From NCBI GenBank assembly GCA_004296815.1, contig SCVT01000529.1, positions 1 to 10,187 of the forward strand: a DNA stretch of 10,187 bases, given 5' to 3'. The position numbers were made by a program, and so were the translations under genes. How positions within the stretch are numbered: the first letter of the stretch is position 1; each line of letters starts with the position of its first letter. The DNA is from Reyranella sp. (GTDB lineage Bacteria; Pseudomonadota; Alphaproteobacteria; Reyranellales; Reyranellaceae). The notes under the pieces were generated by a model. It did no database searches, was not told the origin of the DNA, and saw nothing but the letters and a program-made list of their open reading frames with translations. This document shows positions 1-6,348 of the stretch, in pieces.

Positions 1-782
1 TCGAAGCTGAAGCCCAGCACGTCGCGGTTCTGCAGCGAGCGGCCGAACTTGCGCTGCAGCGCCTGCTCCGAGAGGTAGGTGATGTGCGCGGTCATGCGCG
101 CCACCGACAGGCCGCGTGCCGGCAGCGTGTCGTGGGCGCGATAGTCGCCGCCTCGCCAGTCGGGATCGGCCATGATCGCCTGTCGACCCACTTCGTGGAA
201 GGCGATGTTCTGTGCCGAATGGTGCGCGGCACAGGCGATCGGCACGGCCGAGAAGACGCGCTTGGGGTAGCTTGCGGCCCATTCCAGCACCTGCATGCCG
301 CCCATCGAGCCGCCGATCACGCAGAAGAGATCGGGGATGCCGAGATGGTCGAGCAGCGCCGCCTGCACGCGCACCATGTCGGCGATGGTGACGACCGGGA
401 AGTTGAGGTTCCACGGCTTGCCGCTCGCGGGATCGCGCGCCTGCGGGCCAGTCGTGCCCATGCAGTGTCCGAGCACGTTAACGCAGATGATGTGGTAACG
501 CGCCGGATCGAGAACCTTGCCCGGCCCGATGAGGCTCTCCCACCAGCCTTCCTTGCCGGTGACGGGATGCGTCTCGGCGACGAACTGGTCGCAGGTCAGC
601 GGATGGCAGATCAGCACGGCGTTGCTCTTGGCCGCGTTCAGTTCGCCGTAGGTCTGGTAGGCGACACGATAGGGGCCGAGATCGACACCGCAGTCGAGGC
701 GCAGCGGACGCTCCGTCCCCAGGACCGCGTGGCGGCACTGGGCGAGCGCCTTGCGTTCGGCATCTGTGAGGTCGTCGAGCAC
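1..782 (-). CDS. metX: Homoserine O-acetyltransferase MetX (3' end cut off by window edge)
   Basis: Transfers an acetyl group from acetyl-CoA to homoserine, the activating step of methionine synthesis in the cytoplasm. It is an alpha/beta-hydrolase-fold enzyme. About 260 residues are visible of a family that usually has 370-400, so the C-terminal third, including the expected Asp/His of the catalytic triad, lies off the left edge. Visible family marks are DCGVDLGPY (about residues 30-38), [21 protein letters not shown] (102-113), the nucleophile elbow GGSMGGMQ with Ser159, and [20 protein letters not shown]. The reading frame has no ATG near its beginning. I chose GTG at 782 because GGGGA sits a few bases upstream, the frame upstream runs through a terminator hairpin, and the resulting 29-residue leader before DCG is plausible. 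The gene has its own promoter, SAM-II riboswitch and terminator. Identity is secure; the exact start is less so. metW is often the next gene in related bacteria, but that lies outside the window. Confidence 0.93.
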   Translation of the reverse strand, partial: MLDDLTDAERKALAQCRHAVLGTERPLRLDCGVDLGPYRVAYQTYGELNAAKSNAVLICHPLTCDQFVAETHPVTGKEGWWESLIGPGKVLDPARYHIICVNVLGHCMGTTGPQARDPASGKPWNLNFPVVTIADMVRVQAALLDHLGIPDLFCVIGGSMGGMQVLEWAASYPKRVFSAVPIACAAHHSAQNIAFHEVGRQAIMADPDWRGGDYRAHDTLPARGLSVARMTAHITYLSEQALQRKFGRSLQNRDVLGFSF

Positions 783-797
783 TGGTCCCCGCCAACG

Positions 798-827
798 AAA
801 AGCCCCCGACCGAGGTCGGGGGCTTTT
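798..827 (-). terminator. Intrinsic terminator in the metX leader (riboswitch expression platform)
   Basis: A perfect 14-base inverted repeat (798-811 with 814-827) gives a very GC-rich hairpin. Because only two bases separate the arms, the real loop is probably CGAG with a 13-bp stem. The stem ends in a T-run when read on the minus strand. The sequence is nearly symmetric and could also act on plus-strand transcripts. It lies between the SAM-II aptamer and the metX start, not after any gene, so it is best read as an attenuator that stops metX transcription early. Its upstream arm (CCGACCT, 819-813 on the minus strand) can alternatively pair with AGGTCGG (843-837) at the end of the aptamer. 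Confidence 0.9.
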
Positions 828-836
828 TCGAGCGCT

Positions 837-891
837 CCGACCTTTTAGCGGTGTTTAACGTGGCCGCAAGCCGGTCGGCTCAAATTCCACG
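837..891 (-). promoter_or_regulatory. SAM-II riboswitch aptamer upstream of metX
   Basis: Read on the minus strand, this stretch contains the strongly conserved SAM-II core CTTGCGGCCACGTTAAA (870-854), the GGAATTTG segment before it, and the terminal GCTAAAAGG (849-841). It can fold as the expected H-type pseudoknot. CGTGG (891-887) pairs with CCACG (863-859) to form the outer stem, and CCGACC in its loop (878-873) pairs with GGTCGG (842-837). The length of about 55 bases matches this compact class, which is known mainly from alphaproteobacteria ahead of methionine genes such as metA and metX. Binding S-adenosylmethionine is expected to lower metX expression. The call rests on the recognised consensus and on the pairings listed here; no covariance-model search was run. 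Confidence 0.93.
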
Positions 892-898
892 GAGAGGT

Positions 899-927
899 TC
901 TATAAGGTCGCGGGCCGCGACGCGCAA
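899..927 (-). promoter_or_regulatory. Probable sigma-70-type promoter of metX
   Basis: On the minus strand a -35-like TTGCGC (927-922) is followed after exactly 17 bases by a -10-like TATAGA (904-899). Transcription would start near 892, immediately before the first stem of the SAM-II aptamer. That agreement between promoter position and aptamer boundary is the main support. No equally good promoter was seen for the divergent chorismate mutase gene in the rest of the intergenic region. Confidence 0.7.
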
Positions 928-938
928 GTGCGTTGCGC
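907..938. repeat. Two abutting interrupted palindromes over the metX promoter
   Basis: GTCGCG-GGC-CGCGAC occupies 907-921 and is followed directly by GCGCAA-GTGCG-TTGCGC at 922-938. Both have perfect 6-base arms. The first fills nearly all of the spacer between the metX -35 and -10 elements, and the second includes the -35 hexamer. The positions suit a repressor operator, but in DNA this GC-rich short palindromes arise often, and no known binding consensus was recognised. Confidence 0.4.
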
Positions 939-1003
939 GAGTTGGCCTTTACGCGGGCCGGCCTGCCGTAGTACGCCCCTCGCGCACAGGAAAATCCGGG
1001 TTT

Positions 1004-1855
1004 ATGGCCGCTCCCAGTCTCGACAGCTTGCGCAAGGAAATCGACGCCCTCGACAAGGACCTGCATGGCCTGATCCGCCGCCGTGCGGAGGTCGTGGGCA
1101 AGATCTCGTCGACCAAGCCCTCGGGTGGGCTGGCGCTGCGCCCGGGCCGCGAGGCGCAGGTCATGCGCGAACGGCTCGCCAAGCACGACGGCTCGTTCCC
1201 GGTCGGCGCGGTCTATCGCATGTGGCGCGAGATGATGAGCGCGTTCACCCTGATGCAGACGCCGGGCCTCAAGATCGCCATTTGCCGCCCCGTCGACCAG
1301 CCGGGCTACTGGGACCTCGCGCGCGATCATTTCGGCTGCCAGATCCCGTTCGTGGCCAACGACACGCCGGCCCAGGTGCTGGCCGCCGTGCGCGCCGGCC
1401 CGACGACCATCGGCGTCGTCCCCGCCCCGATCGAGGCCGACTCCGCGCCGTGGTGGCCGCTGCTCGCCGGCAAGGACACGACCCTGCCGCATGTCGTGGC
1501 GCGCCTGCCCTTTCTCGCCATGCCGAACGCCCGCGCGCGCGGCATCTCCGCCTTCGTTCTGGCCCGCATCGAGGCCGAGCCGAGTGGCGAGGACCGTGCA
1601 CTGATCGCGATCGAGGCCAAGACCGGGCTCAGCCGCGACCGCATCGCCGCCGCCATCGCCAAGGCAGGCCTGCCCGCCTTCACCTCGGCGCTGGACCAGG
1701 CCGTGGCCGGCGTGCATCACTATCTCGTCGAACTGCCGGGCGTGATCGCCGACGACGACCCACGCTTGCGCGAACTCGAAGCGGCATTGGGCCTCGAAAA
1801 CGGTCGCGTCGCGGCGATCGGCGCCTACGCAGTGCCGGCCGACGCCCGGCCGTGA
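1004..1855 (+). CDS. AroQ-type chorismate mutase with degenerate prephenate dehydratase/ACT-like C-terminal region
   Basis: Converts chorismate to prephenate, the committed step to phenylalanine and tyrosine. The protein has 283 residues. Residues 1-87 are an all-helical AroQ domain with the LRKEIDALD start (R10), RRRAEVVGK (25-33), the RPGREA segment (46-51) and WREMMSAFTLMQ ending in Q85. From residue 89 (LKIAI) the protein follows the layout of a bifunctional P-protein (mutase, then dehydratase, then ACT), but the usual GPEGTF, TRF and ESRP motifs are not seen. The end (HHYLVELPG..DDDPRLRELEAAL..GAYAVP) still resembles an ACT domain. It probably works as a mutase only, with the rest structural or regulatory. 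The Lys of the E. coli GKAK segment aligns with Ser here, although K33 and K38 lie close by. The ATG at 1004 begins just before the domain and has AGGAAAA upstream. A longer in-frame GTG at 851 would start inside the riboswitch antisense. First gene of a run with hisC and tyrA; 25 bases separate it from the next gene. Confidence 0.85.
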   Translation: MAAPSLDSLRKEIDALDKDLHGLIRRRAEVVGKISSTKPSGGLALRPGREAQVMRERLAKHDGSFPVGAVYRMWREMMSAFTLMQTPGLKIAICRPVDQPGYWDLARDHFGCQIPFVANDTPAQVLAAVRAGPTTIGVVPAPIEADSAPWWPLLAGKDTTLPHVVARLPFLAMPNARARGISAFVLARIEAEPSGEDRALIAIEAKTGLSRDRIAAAIAKAGLPAFTSALDQAVAGVHHYLVELPGVIADDDPRLRELEAALGLENGRVAAIGAYAVPADARP

Positions 1856-1880
1856 CCTGAACTCTTAACGGGAGACTGCC

Positions 1881-2969
1881 ATGAGCGCGCTCACCCCGCG
1901 TCCGGGCATCATGAAGATCGCGCCCTACGTGCCGGGCAAGGACTCGGTCGACGGCAAGGAGACGATCGCCAAGCTGTCGTCCAACGAGGGCGCGCTCGGC
2001 CCCTCGCCCAAGGCGATGGCGGCCTACGCCAAGATCGCCTCCGAGCTGCACCGCTATCCCGACGGCGGCTCCGAGAAGCTGCGTGTCGCGATCGGCCGCC
2101 GCTTCGGCCTCGACGCCCAACGCATCGTCTGCGGCTCGGGCTCCGACGAGCTGCTCAACCTGCTGATCCGCGCCTACTGCGGCCCGGGCGACGAGCTGCT
2201 CTACAGCCAGCACGGCTTCCTGATGTATCCGATCAACGCGCTCGGTGTCGGTGCCACGCCGGTCGCGGCGCCGGAGAACAACTACCGCGCCGACGTCGAC
2301 GCCATGCTCGCCAAGGTGACGAACAAGACGCGCATCGTCTGCCTCGCCAACCCGAACAACCCGACCGGCACCTACGTCACCAAGGACGAGGTGCGCCGCC
2401 TGCATGCCGGGCTGCCGAAGGACGTGCTGCTGGTGATCGACGCAGCCTATGCCGAGTATGTCAGCCGCAACGACTACGAATCGGGCGTCGAGCTGGTCGA
2501 CCAGGCCGAGAACGTCGTCATGACGCGCACCTTCTCCAAGATCTACGGGCTGGGCGGGCTGCGGCTCGGCTGGATGTACGCGCCGGCGGCGGTCGTCGAC
2601 GTGATGAGCCGCTTCCGCCAACCGTTCAACGTCAACCTGGCGGCGCAGGCGGCCGGCATCGCCGCGCTCGAGGACATCGCCCACACCGACGCGAGCCGCA
2701 CCAACAACGACATCTGGCTGCCGTGGCTCAGCGCCGAGCTCACCAAGCTCGGCCTGGCGCCGCTGCCCAGCGTGGGCAACTTCCTGCTCGTGGGCTTCGG
2801 CGCCAAGGACCGCGCCGCGGCGGCGAACACCTGGATGATGAACGACGGGCTGATCCCGCGCATGGTCGCGGGCTACGGCCTGCCCGAGCATCTGCGCATC
2901 ACCATCGGCACCGAGACCGAAGTGAAGGCGGTGCGCGATTCCCTCGCCCGCTTCGTGGCGGCGAAATGA
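1881..2969 (+). CDS. hisC: HisC-family PLP aminotransferase (histidinol-phosphate / aromatic aminotransferase)
   Basis: A fold-type I, class I/II aminotransferase of 362 residues, the usual length for HisC. Visible PLP-site marks are SNEGALGPSP near residues 34-43 (HisC proteins typically have N-E-N/S here), ANPNNPTG (156-163, Asn160), VIDAAYAEY with Asp187, TFSKIYGLGGLRLGW with the Schiff-base Lys220 and phosphate-contacting Arg228, and the C-terminal HLRITIG with Arg339, which normally binds the substrate phosphate or carboxylate. HisC enzymes of this kind also transaminate aromatic keto acids. Placement between chorismate mutase and tyrA suggests phenylalanine/tyrosine formation as its main job, with a histidine role possible. 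The ATG at 1881 is preceded by GGGAG (1870-1874). The last codons overlap the tyrA start by ATGA, implying translational coupling. The family call is firm; the substrate is inferred from context. Confidence 0.9.
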   Translation: MSALTPRPGIMKIAPYVPGKDSVDGKETIAKLSSNEGALGPSPKAMAAYAKIASELHRYPDGGSEKLRVAIGRRFGLDAQRIVCGSGSDELLNLLIRAYCGPGDELLYSQHGFLMYPINALGVGATPVAAPENNYRADVDAMLAKVTNKTRIVCLANPNNPTGTYVTKDEVRRLHAGLPKDVLLVIDAAYAEYVSRNDYESGVELVDQAENVVMTRTFSKIYGLGGLRLGWMYAPAAVVDVMSRFRQPFNVNLAAQAAGIAALEDIAHTDASRTNNDIWLPWLSAELTKLGLAPLPSVGNFLLVGFGAKDRAAAANTWMMNDGLIPRMVAGYGLPEHLRITIGTETEVKAVRDSLARFVAAK

Positions 2970-3850
2970 CTGCGCCGATGTTCGACAAGATCGCGCTGAT
3001 CGGCATCGGCCTGATCGGCGGCTCGATCGCGCTCGAGGCACGCAAGCGCGGGCTCGCCAAGACAATCGTGGCGGCGACGCGCAGTGCCGAGACGGCCGCC
3101 CTCGCCAACAAGCTGAATCTCGCCGACCATTGCGGCACCGATCTCGCGGCGGCGGCCAAGGACGCCGACCTCGTGATCGTCTGCACGCCGGTCGGCGCCT
3201 GCGGCCCGGCCACCAAGGCGATCGCCTCGGTGCTCAAGCCCGGCTGCATCATCTCCGACGTGGGCTCGGTGAAGCAGACCGTGATCGCCGACATGGCGCC
3301 GCACATCCCCGAGGGCGTGCACTTCATTCCGGCACATCCCGTGGCCGGCACCGAGAATTCAGGCCCCGAGGCCGCGCTGCTCGACCTATTCCAGGGCCGC
3401 TGGTGCATCCTGACGCCGCTGCCCGGCAACGACGCCAAGGCGGTCGACCGGCTGGAGGCCTTCTGGAAGGCGCTCGGCAGCGACGTCAACCGGCTCGATC
3501 CGGCCGACCACGACCGCATCCTCGCCATCACCTCGCACCTGCCGCATCTCATCGCCTACACCATCGTCGGCACGGCCGACGATCTCGGCGGCCATCTCAA
3601 CAGCGAGGTCCTGAAGTACGCCGCCGGCGGCTTCCGCGACTTCACGCGCATCGCGGCGTCCGATCCCACCATGTGGCGTGACGTGTTCATGAACAACCGC
3701 GAGGCGGTGCTCGAGGTGTTGCAGCGCTTCCAGGAAGATCTCTTCTACCTGCAGCGCGCCATCCGCTGGGGCGAGGGCGACAAGCTGTTCGAGCTGTTCA
3801 CGCGCACCCGCGAGATCCGCCGCGCCCTGATCCACCTCCATCAGGCGTGA
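2966..3850 (+). CDS. tyrA: Prephenate/arogenate dehydrogenase TyrA
   Basis: Oxidative decarboxylation of prephenate to 4-hydroxyphenylpyruvate, or of arogenate to tyrosine, using NAD(P)+ in the cytoplasm. The protein has 294 residues, typical of a monofunctional TyrA without a fused mutase or ACT domain. The N-terminal Rossmann motif is GIGLIGGS (residues 13-20). DVGSVK (98-103) and HPVAGTENSG (124-133, with H124 matching the catalytic histidine) are the hallmark motifs, followed by a helical C-terminal domain beginning near ITSHLPHLIAY. After the second strand the sequence reads ATRSAE, with Arg39 where NAD-specific enzymes often carry an acid, so NADP use is possible but unproven. The start is the ATG of the ATGA overlap with hisC; a longer upstream frame is only hisC read out of frame. 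Its own stop overlaps the next gene by GTGA. Confidence 0.95.
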   Translation: MTAPMFDKIALIGIGLIGGSIALEARKRGLAKTIVAATRSAETAALANKLNLADHCGTDLAAAAKDADLVIVCTPVGACGPATKAIASVLKPGCIISDVGSVKQTVIADMAPHIPEGVHFIPAHPVAGTENSGPEAALLDLFQGRWCILTPLPGNDAKAVDRLEAFWKALGSDVNRLDPADHDRILAITSHLPHLIAYTIVGTADDLGGHLNSEVLKYAAGGFRDFTRIAASDPTMWRDVFMNNREAVLEVLQRFQEDLFYLQRAIRWGEGDKLFELFTRTREIRRALIHLHQA

Positions 3851-4398
3851 GCACGGCGCCTCCAACGGGGAAGCCCCGCTGGGTCTTCGGCTACGGCTCG
3901 CTGATGTGGAATCCGGGCTTCGACACGCCCGAGACCAGGCCGGCCCGCCTGCAAGGCTGGCATCGCGCCTTCAGCATCTATTCCGAGCACTATCGCGGCA
4001 CGCCGCAGAAACCCGGCCTGATCCTCGGGCTGCTGCCGGGCGGCGCCTGCCGGGGTCTCGCCCATCGCCTCCCCGCCAAGTCGTACGACGAGGTCCGCGC
4101 GTATCTCCGGGTTCGCGAGATCGACAATGACGGCGTCTACGAAGAGACGGTCCGGCCGATCCACCTCGACGACGGCCGCACCGTCGAGGCGCTGGTCTAC
4201 CTCGCCGATCGCACGCACCGGCAGTTCGCCGGCAAGCTGCCGGCCGCGAAGGCGCTACGCCTCATCCGCCAGGGCCACGGCGCCACCGGCAGCAACCTCG
4301 ACTACGTGTTGAACACCGTCGCCCATATGGGCGAGCTCGGCCTGCGCGATCGCCCGCTCGAAGAGTTGGCGAGACGCGCAGCCGGGAAGAGCGGCTAG
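3847..4398 (+). CDS. ChaC-family gamma-glutamylcyclotransferase
   Basis: Members of the ChaC family split glutathione (or gamma-glutamyl peptides) into 5-oxoproline and Cys-Gly in the cytoplasm. The protein has 183 residues. It opens with the substrate-loop motif VFGYGSLMWNPGF (13-25), continues with RLQGWHRAFSIYS (34-46), has YLRVRE with candidate catalytic Glu91, and ends with GSNLDYVLNTVAHMGELG, which resembles the GHNLEYLL region of animal CHAC1. The start is a GTG whose GTGA overlaps the tyrA stop, pointing to coupled translation at the end of the aromatic operon. The metabolic link to tyrosine synthesis is unclear; it may simply ride on the same transcript. The stop codon shares the palindrome CTAG with the stop of the convergent tetR gene, so no separate terminator fits between them. 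Strict glutathione specificity is not demonstrated. Confidence 0.88.
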   Translation: MSTAPPTGKPRWVFGYGSLMWNPGFDTPETRPARLQGWHRAFSIYSEHYRGTPQKPGLILGLLPGGACRGLAHRLPAKSYDEVRAYLRVREIDNDGVYEETVRPIHLDDGRTVEALVYLADRTHRQFAGKLPAAKALRLIRQGHGATGSNLDYVLNTVAHMGELGLRDRPLEELARRAAGKSG

Positions 4399-5021
4399 CG
4401 GCGCGCCACAGCGGTCGCGAACACCGACTTGACGACGAAGCCCAGCTCGTCGCGCGCCTGGTCCACCGACAGGCCGAGCCGCTGGCGCAGCACGACCCAG
4501 CTTTCGGGAGCGATGGCGAGCGCCAGCGCCGTCAACGCCCGCTGCCGCGACTCCGGCGGCAGGGCGCCGAGCTCCGGGGCGAAGGCCTGCGCGAGGTTGG
4601 CGCTGTTGGCGCTGTAGACCTGCGAAACCATGTCCGCCGCCTCGGGCGAACGGCGCTGCAGCGTCTCGACGAACGTCCACATCGGGCGAAGCTGCTCGTA
4701 GCGGTCGGCGCACTTGTTGATCAGCGCGGCGACGCGCTCCTCGACCGGGCCGGACGCCGCCAGCTCGGGCGCCTCGCCGACAAGGGCCGCCAGGACCCGT
4801 CCGAGGACGGCGACATAGAGCTCGGCGGTATCGGCGAAGTGCTGGAACACAGTGCGCGCAGAGACGCCGGCCATCTGGGCGATATCGCGCACGATCGGGG
4901 CGACCTGGCCGGCGGTGGCAAGGGCGAGGGCCGACGCGACGATGGCTTCACGGGTCCGCGCGACGCGATCGACGCGACCGGTCGGCAGATTCGGCTTCGA
5001 TTGCAGGGCTTGACCGTCCAT
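4395..5021 (-). CDS. TetR/AcrR-family transcriptional regulator
   Basis: A 208-residue regulator of usual TetR length. Residues 22-70 form the DNA-binding domain: TREAIVASALALAT (helix 1), IVRDIAQMAGVS (helix 2 and turn), and SARTVFQHFADTAELY with the recognition helix around 54-62. The C-terminal 130 residues are a helical ligand-binding region without a recognisable ligand signature. The ATG at 5021 has GGGGAG seven bases upstream. The same frame stays open much further upstream, but that extension is only the antisense of the next gene. It is divergent from the PLP enzyme at 5187, and TetR proteins usually repress a divergent neighbour and themselves, so that gene is the likely target. It converges on the ChaC-family gene with a 4-base overlap. 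Effector unknown. Confidence 0.92.
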   Translation of the reverse strand: MDGQALQSKPNLPTGRVDRVARTREAIVASALALATAGQVAPIVRDIAQMAGVSARTVFQHFADTAELYVAVLGRVLAALVGEAPELAASGPVEERVAALINKCADRYEQLRPMWTFVETLQRRSPEAADMVSQVYSANSANLAQAFAPELGALPPESRQRALTALALAIAPESWVVLRQRLGLSVDQARDELGFVVKSVFATAVARR

Positions 5022-5117
5022 GCACTGACTCCCCGGGCGATTGGCGGCCGCTGACCGGCCAGCCTTCCTCAACTTCGACTGCAAATCACTCTGTATGAAG
5101 CTACTACTGCGCTTCCA

Positions 5118-5143
5118 TTGCAAGACCTGCAAGGCACTATAAA
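5118..5143 (+). promoter_or_regulatory. Candidate operator and -10 element between tetR and the PLP enzyme gene
   Basis: TTGCA-AGACC-TGCAA (5118-5132) is an interrupted palindrome with 5-base arms. Five bases further on is TATAAA (5138-5143), a good -10-like hexamer for transcription toward 5187, giving a start near 5150. No strong -35 is seen at the ideal distance (CCATTG lies 17 bases upstream). A TetR dimer on this palindrome would cover the promoter core. The arms are short, so the operator call is tentative. Confidence 0.4.
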
Positions 5144-5186
5144 AGCACGCTCGCGTAAGCCACTTGTAAGCCCGACGGTGTCCCAG

Positions 5187-6341
5187 ATGTCTGAAAAACT
5201 CCTCGCCCCCGCCTCCCTCGCTGCGCAAGCCATGGGCTGGGTCGACCCGGTGACCAAGGCCGTCGTGCCGCCGATTCACATGGCCAGCACTTACCTCCGC
5301 GACGAGGACAACGGATACCGTTCCGGCCGCATCTATGCCCGGGCCGACAACCCGACCTTCGACCAGGCCGAGGCGACCCTGGCCGCCCTCGAAGGAGGCG
5401 CCAAGGCCCTGGTCTTCTCCTCCGGCATGAGCGCCGCGACCGCCTGTTTCCTCGCCCTCTCGCCCGGCGACCACGTGGTCGTGCCCAAGGTCATGTACTG
5501 GTCGCTGCGCAACTGGCTGCTGACCTTCGCCACGCATTGGGGCCTCGTGGTCGAGTTCGTGGACGGCGACAGGACCGACGCCTTCGCAGCAGCCGTGAAG
5601 CCCGGCAGGACCAAGCTGGTGTGGCTGGAAACCCCCGCCAACCCGACCTGGGCCGTCAGCGACATCGCAGCCATTGCCGAGATCGCCCACAAGGCCGGCG
5701 CGCTGCTCGGCGTCGACTCCACCGTCGCCACGCCGGTGCTGACGCGGCCGATCGAGCACGGCGCCGACATCGTCATGCACTCGGCGACCAAGTACCTCAA
5801 CGGCCACTCCGACATCATCGCCGGCGCCCTGGTCGGCGCGCGCGACGATGCGCACTGGGCGAAGCTCCGCGCCATCCGCGCGCAGCTCGGCACGATCCTC
5901 GGCCAGACCGAGGCCTGGCTGCTGATGCGCGGCATGCGCACGCTCTATCCGCGCGTCGCCTGGGCGTGCCGCTCGGCTCAGACGCTGGCCGAGAGGTTCG
6001 CCGCCCATCCTATGGTGGCCGAGGTGCTCTATCCCGGCCTGCCCTCCTTTGCAGGCCACGCCGCGGCGGCGCGCCAGATGACGGGCGGCTTCGGCGGCAT
6101 GCTGTCGGTGCGCGTGAAGGGCGGCGAGCGCGCCGCGATCGCAACGGCAGCGCGCGTCGAGCTGTGGAAGCGCGCCACGTCGCTGGGCGGCGTCGAGAGC
6201 CTGATCGAGCACCGCGCCAGCATCGAAGGTGCCGGCACGCCCTGCCCGCCCGACCTGCTGCGCCTGTCGGTCGGCGTGGAGGAAGCGGGCGACCTGTTCG
6301 ATGATCTCGACCAGGCACTGAAGCGCGCCCACAACGCCTGA
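5187..6341 (+). CDS. Cys/Met-metabolism PLP enzyme (cystathionine lyase / gamma-synthase family)
   Basis: A fold-type I PLP enzyme of the Cys/Met metabolism family, 384 residues, close to the family norm of 380-400. Visible marks are VVPPIHMASTY (26-36), YARADNPT (50-57, Tyr50 and Arg52 contacting the neighbouring subunit's cofactor phosphate), VFSSGMSA (76-83), ETPANPTW (148-155), VDSTVATP with Asp177, and HSATKYLNGHSD with the Schiff-base Lys202. SLGGVESLIEHRAS near the C-terminus is also typical. These motifs do not separate cystathionine beta-lyase, gamma-lyase, gamma-synthase and homoserine sulfhydrylase, so no symbol is given. I prefer the ATG at 5187; a GTG at 5178 is also in frame, and the longer frame from TTG 5118 would start upstream of the likely transcription start. 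Ribosome binding site weak. Divergent from tetR, and convergent with the methyltransferase gene at 7 bases. Confidence 0.9.
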   Translation: MSEKLLAPASLAAQAMGWVDPVTKAVVPPIHMASTYLRDEDNGYRSGRIYARADNPTFDQAEATLAALEGGAKALVFSSGMSAATACFLALSPGDHVVVPKVMYWSLRNWLLTFATHWGLVVEFVDGDRTDAFAAAVKPGRTKLVWLETPANPTWAVSDIAAIAEIAHKAGALLGVDSTVATPVLTRPIEHGADIVMHSATKYLNGHSDIIAGALVGARDDAHWAKLRAIRAQLGTILGQTEAWLLMRGMRTLYPRVAWACRSAQTLAERFAAHPMVAEVLYPGLPSFAGHAAAARQMTGGFGGMLSVRVKGGERAAIATAARVELWKRATSLGGVESLIEHRASIEGAGTPCPPDLLRLSVGVEEAGDLFDDLDQALKRAHNA

Positions 6342-6348
6342 GGCGAAG

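Noticed and set aside
798..827. Terminator hairpin read as the end of an operon
   Set aside because: Both flanking genes start, rather than end, next to it. Its position after a SAM-II aptamer makes an attenuator the better explanation.
84..848. 254-codon plus-strand open frame opposite metX
   Set aside because: It is the antisense of conserved metX codons, and its end runs through the terminator hairpin.
851..1003. 51-codon N-terminal extension of chorismate mutase from GTG 851
   Set aside because: The extension is Arg-rich, resembles no AroQ N-terminus, and is coded by the antisense of the riboswitch and promoter. ATG 1004 starts at the domain edge.
845..1720. 291-codon minus-strand open frame over the chorismate mutase gene
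   Set aside because: It is antisense to a recognisable AroQ protein and would place the SAM-II riboswitch inside a coding region.
1680..3065. 461-codon minus-strand open frame opposite hisC
   Set aside because: Low-complexity His/Val/Arg/Asp-rich translation with no recognisable domain, directly opposite the hisC motifs.
5118..5186. Start of the PLP enzyme at TTG 5118
   Set aside because: It lies within the likely promoter, upstream of the expected transcription start near 5150, and adds 23 residues not typical of the family.
5022..6332. Long minus-strand open frame continuing upstream of tetR across the PLP enzyme gene (645 codons in total)
   Set aside because: Only the last 208 codons (from 5021) look like protein; the upstream part is the antisense of a well-conserved PLP enzyme and of the intergenic region.
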